This document shows, piece after piece, positions 31,370-39,282 of a stretch of 64,000 nt of DNA. A program made the position numbers and the translations under genes. The DNA is from Leptotrichia sp. oral taxon 221 (lineage in GTDB: Bacteria; Fusobacteriota; Fusobacteriia; Fusobacteriales; Leptotrichiaceae): positions 744,001-808,000 of the forward strand of contig NZ_CP072378.1 of NCBI RefSeq assembly GCF_018128245.1, written 5' to 3'. Within the stretch, counting starts at the first letter, position 1. Each line of letters begins with the position of its first letter. A model generated the notes under the pieces. It was not told the DNA's origin, ran no database searches, and saw nothing but the letters and a program-made list of their open reading frames with translations.

Positions 31370-32659
31370 GTGAATAAGAATTTAAGCGAGTTTGAAAACA
31401 AATTGCCTAGTGTATTAGAATACGATACACAGCAGCTTTTGGATTATTATTATGGAAGTCCAGAAAAAATGAAGATTGCAGAAGTATTTTCTGAATTTTT
31501 GATAGAAAAAGGAATAAAAGTAGAATTGAAGGAAATAGGAGAATATCAGTATATTCATGAGATTGAAACTGGATATTACTTATTACCTTTATTTGTCGGG
31601 GGTGGAACTACTGATAAAAAAATGTCAGTGAGCATTAATATTCATCTTTTTCACGAAAAATATTTTCCTGAAGGAATGAAAAATTGGAATGGATCTCAAA
31701 TGAACCTTAATTATAAAGATTCCTTGATACAGGCTTTTGAAAATTGGTTCAATTATGACAGACTGAACTATTTAAAGTTAATAAATCCTGATAAAACAGA
31801 TTTGAGAAGAATAGAAATTAATGGAAAGAAAAAAATCATTGTTTCTGGAAATATAAAAACAATATATAACTATGACGAAGAAAAATATCAAGGAAAAGAA
31901 AGTGAAGAAAATTTTTTGTCAAATATATTTTCACTTATTAAAGAAAAAATTTCATTAAAAGATTCTAAGATTGATATTTCTCTTTTAAAATATCCATACA
32001 ATAATTATGGCAGCTATCTTGAAGAATTTGATAAAGGTGATTTTTATGTAGATTGCAGTATAGATGATAATCGTTTATACCGTAATGAATTAAATCCAGA
32101 AGGAAATACTGAACTTTATTACAGAGAAATTCTAAAGAACTGGAAGGATTATGAATATAGTAAAAGTCAAACATTTTTCGTACTTGACAATAAATTCGAG
32201 AAAAGTGAGTGGTTAAAAATACCAGAATTTGAATTTTTGCCTAAAATTAAGCTAAAATATGTTGAAAAACCTTCTTGGAAAAAAATGGAAGAAAATTTTG
32301 GTAATTTGAAGGAAATGGATAGAGGACACGAGGGAGATTTTGCCTTTACGATGGCTGAAGTTTTGTTTGATAAAATGATACATTGTGGTTATAATGTCAG
32401 ATTAATGGATGATTGGGTGTATGATTTTGATAATGAGTGCTATTTACTTCCTTTGCTGTCAACGAAAGACTATAAAACTATTCCGCACGATGATATTTAT
32501 CAGGTTGTTACTACGATTCAAGTCCATAATAAAAAATATTTTCCAGAAGGGAAATTATATATTCAAAAACTGATAGGCGAACCGCTTTATGATGCAATTT
32601 GGATAAATTATAGAAATTGGATAAATAATGATTATAAAAAGTTGTGTAAAAGTATTTAA
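31370..32659 (+). CDS. Protein with an internally duplicated domain, unknown function
   Basis: Not recognised. 429 residues, no signal peptide or membrane segment, so cytoplasmic. Residues ~36-143 and ~327-429 are repeats of one another: each has an 'AEV(F/L)' helix, a 'YLLPL' strand, 'I.(I/V)H.(K)KYFPEG' and an ending of 'NW(F/I)N.D..(N/K)' type. The middle part (~190-290) has a looser 'LNPEGNTELYYREILKNW' echo that may be a third, degraded copy. GTG start directly behind AGGAGGAG. The gene lies between the two copies of a repeated terminator-like element. Confidence 0.65.
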   Translation: MNKNLSEFENKLPSVLEYDTQQLLDYYYGSPEKMKIAEVFSEFLIEKGIKVELKEIGEYQYIHEIETGYYLLPLFVGGGTTDKKMSVSINIHLFHEKYFPEGMKNWNGSQMNLNYKDSLIQAFENWFNYDRLNYLKLINPDKTDLRRIEINGKKKIIVSGNIKTIYNYDEEKYQGKESEENFLSNIFSLIKEKISLKDSKIDISLLKYPYNNYGSYLEEFDKGDFYVDCSIDDNRLYRNELNPEGNTELYYREILKNWKDYEYSKSQTFFVLDNKFEKSEWLKIPEFEFLPKIKLKYVEKPSWKKMEENFGNLKEMDRGHEGDFAFTMAEVLFDKMIHCGYNVRLMDDWVYDFDNECYLLPLLSTKDYKTIPHDDIYQVVTTIQVHNKKYFPEGKLYIQKLIGEPLYDAIWINYRNWINNDYKKLCKSI

Positions 32660-32725
32660 GTAAAAAAATAAAATTTTAAAAAGTATTAAATATAAGTAAT
32701 CAGAATTAGAAAAAATGAAGGGTTA

Positions 32726-32844
32726 ATGGCACTCAAGGAAAAAAGAGAAGTTAAGTTATAAAAAAAGAAATAGATATTGAGATTCGTAATAAACTATTCG
32801 AGATGGATGTTAGTGTATTACAGTTTAAGGAGACTATACAATGA
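32726..32844 (+). pseudogene. Possible small-gene remnant
   Basis: ATG 32726 opens 11 codons (MALKEKREVKL) to a TAA; one base out of frame, across an A-run at 32760-32766, a second stretch reads KKEIDIEIRNKLFEMDVSVL and on to a TGA that overlaps the next ATG. The joined product would be about 40 residues with antitoxin-like character. This may be a frameshifted small gene or chance. Confidence 0.25.
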
Positions 32845-33653
32845 AAAGTAAAATATTATTAATTTTTTCAATTTTTATACTTTCTTTTAATGTTTTTTCA
32901 AATTCAAATCCAAATTCTAATGAGAAATTTAAATTGGCAAAATCATATTTGGAACAGAAAGAATATGTCAAAGCTGAAAAAATATATTTGGAATTGGCTA
33001 AAAAGAAAGATGTTCATGCGATATATAATTTAGGTTATCTTTATATGGAGCAAGGAAAAATAATAGAAGGCGAAAAGTATTATAAAAAGGCTGCTGATAT
33101 GGGATATGATGATGCGATGTTTAATTTAGCAATGTTTTATGATAGACAAAAGAATTATGATAAAGAGAAATTTTATTTAGAAAAATTGGCTGCAAAAAAT
33201 CAAAATGATGCAATATTTCAATTGGCAATTATTTACAGGCAAGAAGGAAATTATCAGAAGGCTGATGAACTTTATAATCGATTATTGAAAGAAAAATATC
33301 AAGAAAGCGAAGTTTTCTATAATTTAGGAGTTTCTTGCTACTATCAAAAAAAATACGATGAAGCAGAAAAATATTTTTTGAAGGCAATAGAACTTGGAAA
33401 TAACGATGATCCTGAATATAATTTAGGAATTTTATATAAAGTTCAAGGAAAATTCGCACAAGCTAAAAAATATTTGATACCGCTTGCTCAAAAAGGTAAA
33501 GTAGATGCGATGATGAATGTGGGAGCAATTTATCGAGATGAAAAAGATTATAGCAATGCTAAAAAGTATTATAAAATGGCAATGGATAGAGGTTCACGAG
33601 AAGCGGAAGTAGAATATAATACTATATTGATATTGGAAGAACATGGTTTTTAA
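32841..33653 (+). CDS. Secreted Sel1/TPR-repeat protein
   Basis: 270 residues with a Sec signal peptide (cleaved near residue 20, after 'NVFS') and then about six tandem 34-36-residue repeats: 'A.KIYLELAKK.DVHAIYNLGYLYMEQGK', 'GEKYYKKAADMGYDDAMFNLA' and so on. Sel1-like repeats build helical solenoids that bind proteins; a periplasmic scaffold role is likely but the partner is unknown. AAGGAG lies 11 bases before the ATG. A related cytoplasmic Sel1/TPR protein is at 55084. Copy B of the terminator-like repeat begins right at its stop. Confidence 0.85.
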   Translation: MKSKILLIFSIFILSFNVFSNSNPNSNEKFKLAKSYLEQKEYVKAEKIYLELAKKKDVHAIYNLGYLYMEQGKIIEGEKYYKKAADMGYDDAMFNLAMFYDRQKNYDKEKFYLEKLAAKNQNDAIFQLAIIYRQEGNYQKADELYNRLLKEKYQESEVFYNLGVSCYYQKKYDEAEKYFLKAIELGNNDDPEYNLGILYKVQGKFAQAKKYLIPLAQKGKVDAMMNVGAIYRDEKDYSNAKKYYKMAMDRGSREAEVEYNTILILEEHGF

Positions 33654-33655
33654 AT

Positions 33656-33733
33656 ATTAACTTATAAATTGTATTAAATTGTGTCTTAAATTTTTGATAT
33701 TTCAAAAGTTTTTGGCACATTTTATTTTTTATA
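33656..33733 (+). repeat. Terminator-like direct repeat, copy B
   Basis: Second copy of the element at 31170-31237, starting 3 bases after the Sel1 gene stop. The stem ends in GGCACATTTT and runs into ATTTTTTAT, so this copy looks like a working terminator. Confidence 0.65.
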
Positions 33734-33830
33734 AGGAAATAAAATTCGTATTTTTTAAAGGTTTAAAATGATTTGGGTATATTTGATACTTTAAAAGTAA
33801 GAAAAATATTTAAAAAATATTCTGGAAATA

Positions 33831-33839
33831 TGGTATAAT
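33831..33839 (+). promoter_or_regulatory. Extended -10 promoter
   Basis: TGGTATAAT (TGn plus TATAAT at 33834-33839), 33 bases before the ATG of the next gene; no good -35. Confidence 0.55.
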
Positions 33840-33871
33840 TTCATAAAAAACTGAAAAAAGGGATGATCAAT

Positions 33872-34534
33872 ATGACAAAAAAATTTAACTACAAACCATT
33901 AATTGAATACACAAATTATGAAGGGAAAAAATATGTAAAACCTGAAAAAGCTGGAGATTTAAAAGAAGATATGGAACTTTTTAGAAAAAATGGACAAAAT
34001 GCTAGAAAAGTTTTTACGGAAATTGCAAAGGCTTTGGAAGAAAAGACAGATGGATTTCATTTGCAGAAAGTTAGTAGCTGGATGAATCAGGCTCAGATTG
34101 CAAGACCTTATCTTTGGGTGTTTTTGCGACAAGATGGGGATAGTGATACTGAATCAGGGATTGCTTTGAGAGTTTTTAAAAATGAGAAGACTAAGAAAAT
34201 TGGGATTTCGCTTGAAGTGAGTTTTGTTGAAAGAAAAATTGGGGAAAATACGCTTGAAAATCAGAATAAAGTTTTGGAAGTTCCGATTAATGAACCGCTT
34301 TATTATTTTGTGCAATTTGCGAAAAGTAAGGAAAACTGTGCTTTGGATAGATTTGAAGGAAATGAAAAAAATAGAGAGAAATTTCTTAAAAATTTGGAAA
34401 ATGGGGAAATCAGGAAAGTTTTGGTTAAGTTTGATGTGGAAGAGATTGAAAGATTTGAGAGTTTGGATGAGCTTGTTGAGGAATTTTTGGAAGGAATTAG
34501 ATTACTTATGCCGTTTTATGTTGTTACTCACTAA
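33872..34534 (+). CDS. Cytoplasmic protein, unknown function
   Basis: Not recognised with confidence. 220 residues, no signal peptide or membrane segment. Visible: an N-terminal helical part (to about 75), a conserved-looking 'ARPYLWVFLRQDGDSD' strand-turn, a beta-rich middle, and a C-terminal helix ending 'FLEGIRLLMPFYVVTH'. ATG 33863 is in frame, but 33872 is preferred because AAAGGGATGA lies just before it. Its own extended -10 promoter and a ~210-base gap downstream suggest a single-gene unit. Confidence 0.65.
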   Translation: MTKKFNYKPLIEYTNYEGKKYVKPEKAGDLKEDMELFRKNGQNARKVFTEIAKALEEKTDGFHLQKVSSWMNQAQIARPYLWVFLRQDGDSDTESGIALRVFKNEKTKKIGISLEVSFVERKIGENTLENQNKVLEVPINEPLYYFVQFAKSKENCALDRFEGNEKNREKFLKNLENGEIRKVLVKFDVEEIERFESLDELVEEFLEGIRLLMPFYVVTH

Positions 34535-34633
34535 CTAGTAAAATTATTTAAATTTAAAGGGATTTACTACTATTGAATAAAAGACTAAAAAATTTGTTGT
34601 AAAATAAATAAAAGATTATTTTTATATTAGACT

Positions 34634-34720
34634 TGTTCAATAACTATATAAATTTAGGATTTGACAAAATAAATATTTTAAAACTAGAGGTTATTCCTTG
34701 TAAACTTAGGTTATCGAACA
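34634..34720. repeat. Short element with 11-bp inverted ends
   Basis: TGTTCAATAAC (34634-34644) is matched by GTTATCGAACA (34710-34720), 10 of 11 positions, around 65 bases of AT-rich DNA containing TTGACA (34661-34666). It could be a miniature inverted-repeat element, an insertion-sequence scar or a long hairpin; no target-site duplication is visible. Confidence 0.35.
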
Positions 34721-34760
34721 TATCTATTCTATTATTTGAGAAAAATTGGGAGTGATGATT

Positions 34761-36314
34761 TTGAATTTTGATGAAGCGTTTAAAATACTGGAAATAGAAC
34801 CGACAGATGATAAAAAGAAAATAAAAATTGCATATTCTAAAATATTAAAAAAATATCATCCTGAGGAGTTTCCTGAGATGTTTATGAAGATTAATGAAGC
34901 GTATAGAGTTGTTTTGGAGTTTGAAAAATTTGATTTTGATGAAGTGAAATCAGAGAGTGAGACGGCTGAGAAAAATGATGAAGATACAGAGTTTTTTGAA
35001 AGAGTGAAAAAGGATTTTGAAGAAAATAAAGAAAACTCTTTTTTTGGAAATTTTGAAGATATTTTTTCTGAAGAAAAGAATGAAAATAAATTTGAGAATA
35101 TTTTTTCTAATAAAAACAATTATGAGAATGAAAAAACTTTTGAAAAAAATAAAGAGAAAAAAGAGAATACAAATAATTTTGAAAAAAAAGAAGAACAGAA
35201 AAAATCAATATCTGAGTGGTTGGAGCAATTTAGAAAACTTATTTTTTCAGAAAATCGTCCACTATATGAGTACGATGTACTTTTGTCTGAATATCATTAT
35301 AATTTTGATGAATTTGAGAAGAGGCAAATTAGGGAAATTTTGAGGAAAAATAACGATTGGACCAATATAACTGATATTGAAAAAAAACTTTTGATTTATA
35401 ATCTTGGTGATTCTAATGAACAAAATAACATTGTTTTAGAAATTTTAGGAAAAAATCAAAGAAATTCTAAAATGGATAATAAAATTTTAGATGAAATTGC
35501 AAAAGAAATTAAGAGTAAAAATATTTGGCAAAATGAAAAAGGATATGACATGTTTATCCAAAATTACTTAAATGTTATGGTTTTTAAGGTCTTTGGAATA
35601 AATATTGCGTTGTATCCTTTTGATGTAGTAGGCAAAGATAAAAATATTTTTAAATATATGTTGCGTAGAATCGGAATGCATATGATAAAAGATGAATATG
35701 AAAGTAAAATTAAAAGTTCGTATCGCAAAATTAATAATTCTATGAAAAGTTTTAATAACAGAAATGATGAAAACTCAAAAAATAATTTTAAATTTGTAAT
35801 GATGGTAATGAGTTCAATAATGATGGTATTATATTTGATTGTGATAAGTTGCTTGAAATTTTTAGCTTGGATGGCAGCGGTATTAGTAATAATTTATGTT
35901 ATTTATATATTTAAAAATGTGGCGATGATAGGAATTATTTTATTTACGATTATAGATTGGATTAATATTGCGAATGAAAAAGATTTTAAATGGAGTAAAA
36001 AATACGGAATATCTAGTTATCTGTCTATTTTATTAATTAGCGGAATAATTTTGATAGGGAAAATTATTCAGACTAGTGATGAAACATCAATAAATTTAGG
36101 CTATATGCCTTATTTGAAATTAATATTACAATATATATTTTTTAATGCAATTATAATCACAAAAATGATTGTAACTACAAATATTAGATATAATCGATTA
36201 AAAGATTTTTCAAAACAAGTATTAAATACATTAGATGTATTTGTCTTAAAAAAATATCAAGGAGGAAATAAAAATGGGAAGAATGATTGGAATAGATCTG
36301 GGGACAACAAATAG
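34761..36314 (+). CDS. Membrane-anchored J-domain protein (DjlB/DjlC-like) with HPE instead of HPD
   Basis: Co-chaperone candidate for the Hsp70 encoded next. The first ~60 residues fit a J-domain ('FDEAFKILEIE', 'IKIAYSKILKKYHPEEFPE', 'INEAYRVV'), except that the key tripeptide is His-Pro-Glu. A very acidic/Lys/Asn-rich linker (about 65-150) and a helical middle follow, then about five membrane segments after residue ~355. TTG 34761 is preferred over TTG 34746 or ATG 34755, because GGGAGTGAT stands 8 bases before it. The 3' end overlaps the Hsp70 gene by 41 bases, implying coupled translation. Confidence 0.75.
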   Translation: MNFDEAFKILEIEPTDDKKKIKIAYSKILKKYHPEEFPEMFMKINEAYRVVLEFEKFDFDEVKSESETAEKNDEDTEFFERVKKDFEENKENSFFGNFEDIFSEEKNENKFENIFSNKNNYENEKTFEKNKEKKENTNNFEKKEEQKKSISEWLEQFRKLIFSENRPLYEYDVLLSEYHYNFDEFEKRQIREILRKNNDWTNITDIEKKLLIYNLGDSNEQNNIVLEILGKNQRNSKMDNKILDEIAKEIKSKNIWQNEKGYDMFIQNYLNVMVFKVFGINIALYPFDVVGKDKNIFKYMLRRIGMHMIKDEYESKIKSSYRKINNSMKSFNNRNDENSKNNFKFVMMVMSSIMMVLYLIVISCLKFLAWMAAVLVIIYVIYIFKNVAMIGIILFTIIDWINIANEKDFKWSKKYGISSYLSILLISGIILIGKIIQTSDETSINLGYMPYLKLILQYIFFNAIIITKMIVTTNIRYNRLKDFSKQVLNTLDVFVLKKYQGGNKNGKNDWNRSGDNK

Positions 36315-38085
36315 TTTAGCTACATATATTGATGATAATGGAGAAATACGATTTGTGAAAAATGAGTATGGAAATATTTTAATTCCGTCTGTTGTGGGAA
36401 TTGATGAAAATAATGAGATAACTGTAGGAGAATTGGCGAAAGAGAGAAGGATGATGAACTCTGGAGCAACTGCAAGTAATTTTAAAAGAAAAATGGGAAC
36501 AAGTGCGAGAATCAAAATAAAAGATAAAGTTTTTGATGCACAAATGCTTTCTTCGATTGTGTTGAAACATTTGAAGGAAAATGCAGAAAGACAGTTGAAT
36601 GAAAAAATAGATAGAGCAATTATCAGTGTTCCAGCGTATTTTAATGATAAACAGAGAAAAGATACAAAAATAGCGGCAGAATTGGCAGGAATTACAGTAG
36701 AAAGACTTATAAATGAACCAACGGCTGCTGCTTTGTCACTAGGAAGTTATATTTTAGATAAAAATTTAAAATTTTTGGTGCTTGATTTGGGTGGTGGGAC
36801 ATTTGATGTTACTTTGCTCGAAACATTTGAAAATATTATGGAAGTGATTTCTATAAGCGGGGATACGATGCTTGGCGGGGAAGATTTTACTACAAAAATA
36901 TGCGAAATTTTTTTGAGAAATATTCAGAAATCTGTATTGGATTTGAGTCGTGATGAAAGAGTAAAATTGTACACGAAGGCTGATAGAGCAAAAAAATTAA
37001 TAAGTATAAAAGATGTAGAAATAGAAATGAAAATTGGAGAAACAAATTATAAAACGAAAATTACTCAGAAGGAATTTAGAGAAGCAGTGAAACCGTTACT
37101 TGTGAAAATAAAAAATGCGATAGACAAAGCATTGCAAGACGGAAATACGAGTGCTCACGAAATAGAAAAAGTAATTTTAGTTGGTGGAGGTGTAAAACTA
37201 GGTATTATTGAAGAGTTTGTAGAGAAATATTTTAACAAAATGCGTGGAGAAAATACATATTTAGATAGTACAAATTTTGTTGATGGAAAAAAACTTGTAT
37301 CAATAGTTCAAAATCCAGATACGGTTGTGGCTTATGGAGTTGGAGTGACTGTTGGAATGAAGGAGAGAAATAAGGCGTTTAAGGAAAGAATTTTGACAGA
37401 TGTGTGTCCATTTACGCTCGGAATTGAAGTAATTGGGGAAAGATTTGCGCCAATTATTTCTCGAAATGCAACAGTTCCTACAAGCAGATCCCAATTTTTT
37501 TCTACGACAGAAGATGATCAGACAGTGATAAGAATTGCGATTTATCAAGGAGAAAGTTTAAATATAGCTGAAAATTTATTTTTGGGAGATTTTGAAATAA
37601 ATGTTCCAAAAAATTTGGCTGGGCGTGAAAATGTTGAAGTGAGATTTACTTATGATATAAATGGTATTTTGGAAGTGGAAGCAACTGCATTGAGTACAGG
37701 AGAAAAGAGAAATAAACTTATTATCAATGGAGAAATGTCAGAAGAGGAAAAAAATGAAAGAATTAAAATCTTGGAAGAATTGAAAATTCAATCAGAAAAT
37801 CAATACAAAGATAAGTTGCTAATAGAAAGAGCAAATAGGATTTTTTCTGAAATTGTAAATATGGAAATCCGTAATCGTATTTCGTCTTATTTAGACAACT
37901 ATAGTTTGATTGTTCGTACAGGTGATAAAATCAGCATTCAAAAGGCTAAAAGAGAATTTACCAATTTTCTTGATAAAATTGATCCTGAAATGAATGATTT
38001 AGGAATTGATGATATTTTGTTAGATATTAATGAGAATGAAGATGAAGAAATTATGGAAGAAGATGAACTGGAATTTTGGAATTAA
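36274..38085 (+). CDS. Hsp70-family chaperone, HscC-like
   Basis: ATP-dependent chaperone distinct from the housekeeping DnaK. Nucleotide-binding motifs: GIDLGTTNS (6-14), 'NEPTAAALS', 'LDLGGGTFDVT' and 'LVGGGVKLG'; the substrate-binding domain starts near residue 375 ('LTDVCPFTLGIEV'), with an acidic C-terminus (EDEEIMEEDELEFWN) in place of the usual EEVD-like or Gly-rich DnaK tail. 603 residues, between HscC (~556) and DnaK (~638). AAGGAGG before ATG. The upstream overlapping J-protein with membrane segments mirrors the E. coli DjlB/DjlC-HscC partnership, which supports the HscC-like label. Confidence 0.85.
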   Translation: MGRMIGIDLGTTNSLATYIDDNGEIRFVKNEYGNILIPSVVGIDENNEITVGELAKERRMMNSGATASNFKRKMGTSARIKIKDKVFDAQMLSSIVLKHLKENAERQLNEKIDRAIISVPAYFNDKQRKDTKIAAELAGITVERLINEPTAAALSLGSYILDKNLKFLVLDLGGGTFDVTLLETFENIMEVISISGDTMLGGEDFTTKICEIFLRNIQKSVLDLSRDERVKLYTKADRAKKLISIKDVEIEMKIGETNYKTKITQKEFREAVKPLLVKIKNAIDKALQDGNTSAHEIEKVILVGGGVKLGIIEEFVEKYFNKMRGENTYLDSTNFVDGKKLVSIVQNPDTVVAYGVGVTVGMKERNKAFKERILTDVCPFTLGIEVIGERFAPIISRNATVPTSRSQFFSTTEDDQTVIRIAIYQGESLNIAENLFLGDFEINVPKNLAGRENVEVRFTYDINGILEVEATALSTGEKRNKLIINGEMSEEEKNERIKILEELKIQSENQYKDKLLIERANRIFSEIVNMEIRNRISSYLDNYSLIVRTGDKISIQKAKREFTNFLDKIDPEMNDLGIDDILLDINENEDEEIMEEDELEFWN

Positions 38086-38211
38086 AAAATGATTCTTAAT
38101 TATGAAGAAAAATAATTAAATATTGAAATTTTAATAATTTTGAAATTACAAAAAATGAGGTAAAATATATTAAGAAAAAATAAAAATATTTAAAAAGAGG
38201 GAGTAATAAAA

Positions 38212-39189
38212 ATGTCAAATTTGAATAAAGAAATTGTTAATGAGATTTTAGAAAGAATAAAAGGGGATTTTTTGCAAGAAATTAAAGAAAATAATGTGGA
38301 ACTTAATATTAAGCCACTTCGTCATGCAAAACTTTTGGATAGAGAAGAAATTTCTTTGACGGAGAGTAAAGTGGGAGGATTTCCGTATATTCCGATTGGA
38401 GAAAGAGCACCGATGTTTTATGATGAGTTTTCAGATTGTGAAGATGATGAGGATGACGATGAAGATGGAAATGAAACAATGGCTCTGTTTGCTCAAATTA
38501 ATTGCGAGGATTTAAAAGGACTTGAAAATTTTCCTGAAAAGGGGCTTATTCAAATTTATATGCAAGGGGATACAGATTTTGAAGTTTATAATGAAGATGA
38601 CTTGAAAGTAATCTATTATGAAAATATCGGAGAACATTATAGTGAAGAAGAATTGAAGGAGATTTATAATCCAAAATTTGATTGTGGAGATTTTCCTTTT
38701 GGAGAAACGCTTGGAAGAGAGATTGGGTATGCATTGGAATTTTCTTCGATGTATAATATTTCAGAGATAAGTGAGGAAAAGCAGGAAAAATATCTTGAGA
38801 CAACTTTGGAAAAAATGAATTTAAAATTGTCGGAAAAAGAAAAGGAAGATATATTTTTAAAGGTAGAAGATGACATATTCTATAATTTTAAATGGAATGA
38901 GTATATTGACAAAAATATGGAAATAGTAGATGAAAAGGCGTGTGGAATTGATTCAAGAACGCATTGTGGCGGATATCCTGATTTTTTTCAAGGATATGAC
39001 CCTAGAGAAAAGGAAGGAGAAAAAGAAAAATACGATACGGTTCTTTTTCAGTTAGGAAGTGATTTGTCTAAAGATGGAGATTGGCGAGCTTTAATTTTTG
39101 ATGCTGGATTTGTGAACTTTTTTATTAATAGTGAAAAATTGAAAAATAAAGATTTTTCAGATATTTTTGTTGATGTTCAATGTGGTTAA
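38212..39189 (+). CDS. DUF1963 (YwqG-like) family protein
   Basis: 325 residues, cytoplasmic. The pattern fits YwqG/DUF1963: 'SKVGGFPYIP' near residue 53, 'ALFAQINCEDL', 'FPEKGLIQIYMQ', 'HCGGYPDFFQGYDPR' and 'FQLGSDLSKDG' followed by 'FFINSEKL'. An acidic insert (CEDDEDDDEDGN) interrupts the first third. The family's biochemical role is unknown. It follows the Hsp70 gene by 126 bases with GAGGGAG in front; a TAAAAT (38161-38166) may be a -10. Confidence 0.8.
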   Translation: MSNLNKEIVNEILERIKGDFLQEIKENNVELNIKPLRHAKLLDREEISLTESKVGGFPYIPIGERAPMFYDEFSDCEDDEDDDEDGNETMALFAQINCEDLKGLENFPEKGLIQIYMQGDTDFEVYNEDDLKVIYYENIGEHYSEEELKEIYNPKFDCGDFPFGETLGREIGYALEFSSMYNISEISEEKQEKYLETTLEKMNLKLSEKEKEDIFLKVEDDIFYNFKWNEYIDKNMEIVDEKACGIDSRTHCGGYPDFFQGYDPREKEGEKEKYDTVLFQLGSDLSKDGDWRALIFDAGFVNFFINSEKLKNKDFSDIFVDVQCG

Positions 39190-39282
39190 TATTTTTGAAT
39201 TACAAGGGAAATAATAGCATTTATCAAAAAGGATTTAGATAAATCTAACATTAAAATGAAAAATTAAAAATAAGGAGCGAAT

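Noticed and set aside
34224-34538. 104-codon ORF overlapping the unknown gene at 33872
   Set aside because: It lies in another frame of a better-supported gene with its own promoter and RBS; residue content is K/I/L-biased as in shadow frames.
35017-35343. 108-codon ORF inside the J-protein gene
   Set aside because: Shadow of the K/E/N-rich linker in another frame; no RBS.
36274-36314. The 41-base overlap as evidence of a frameshift ending the J-protein gene
   Set aside because: The Hsp70 gene has its own AAGGAGG and ATG, and the J-protein tail after the last membrane helix is short and polar; an ordinary coupled overlap is simpler.
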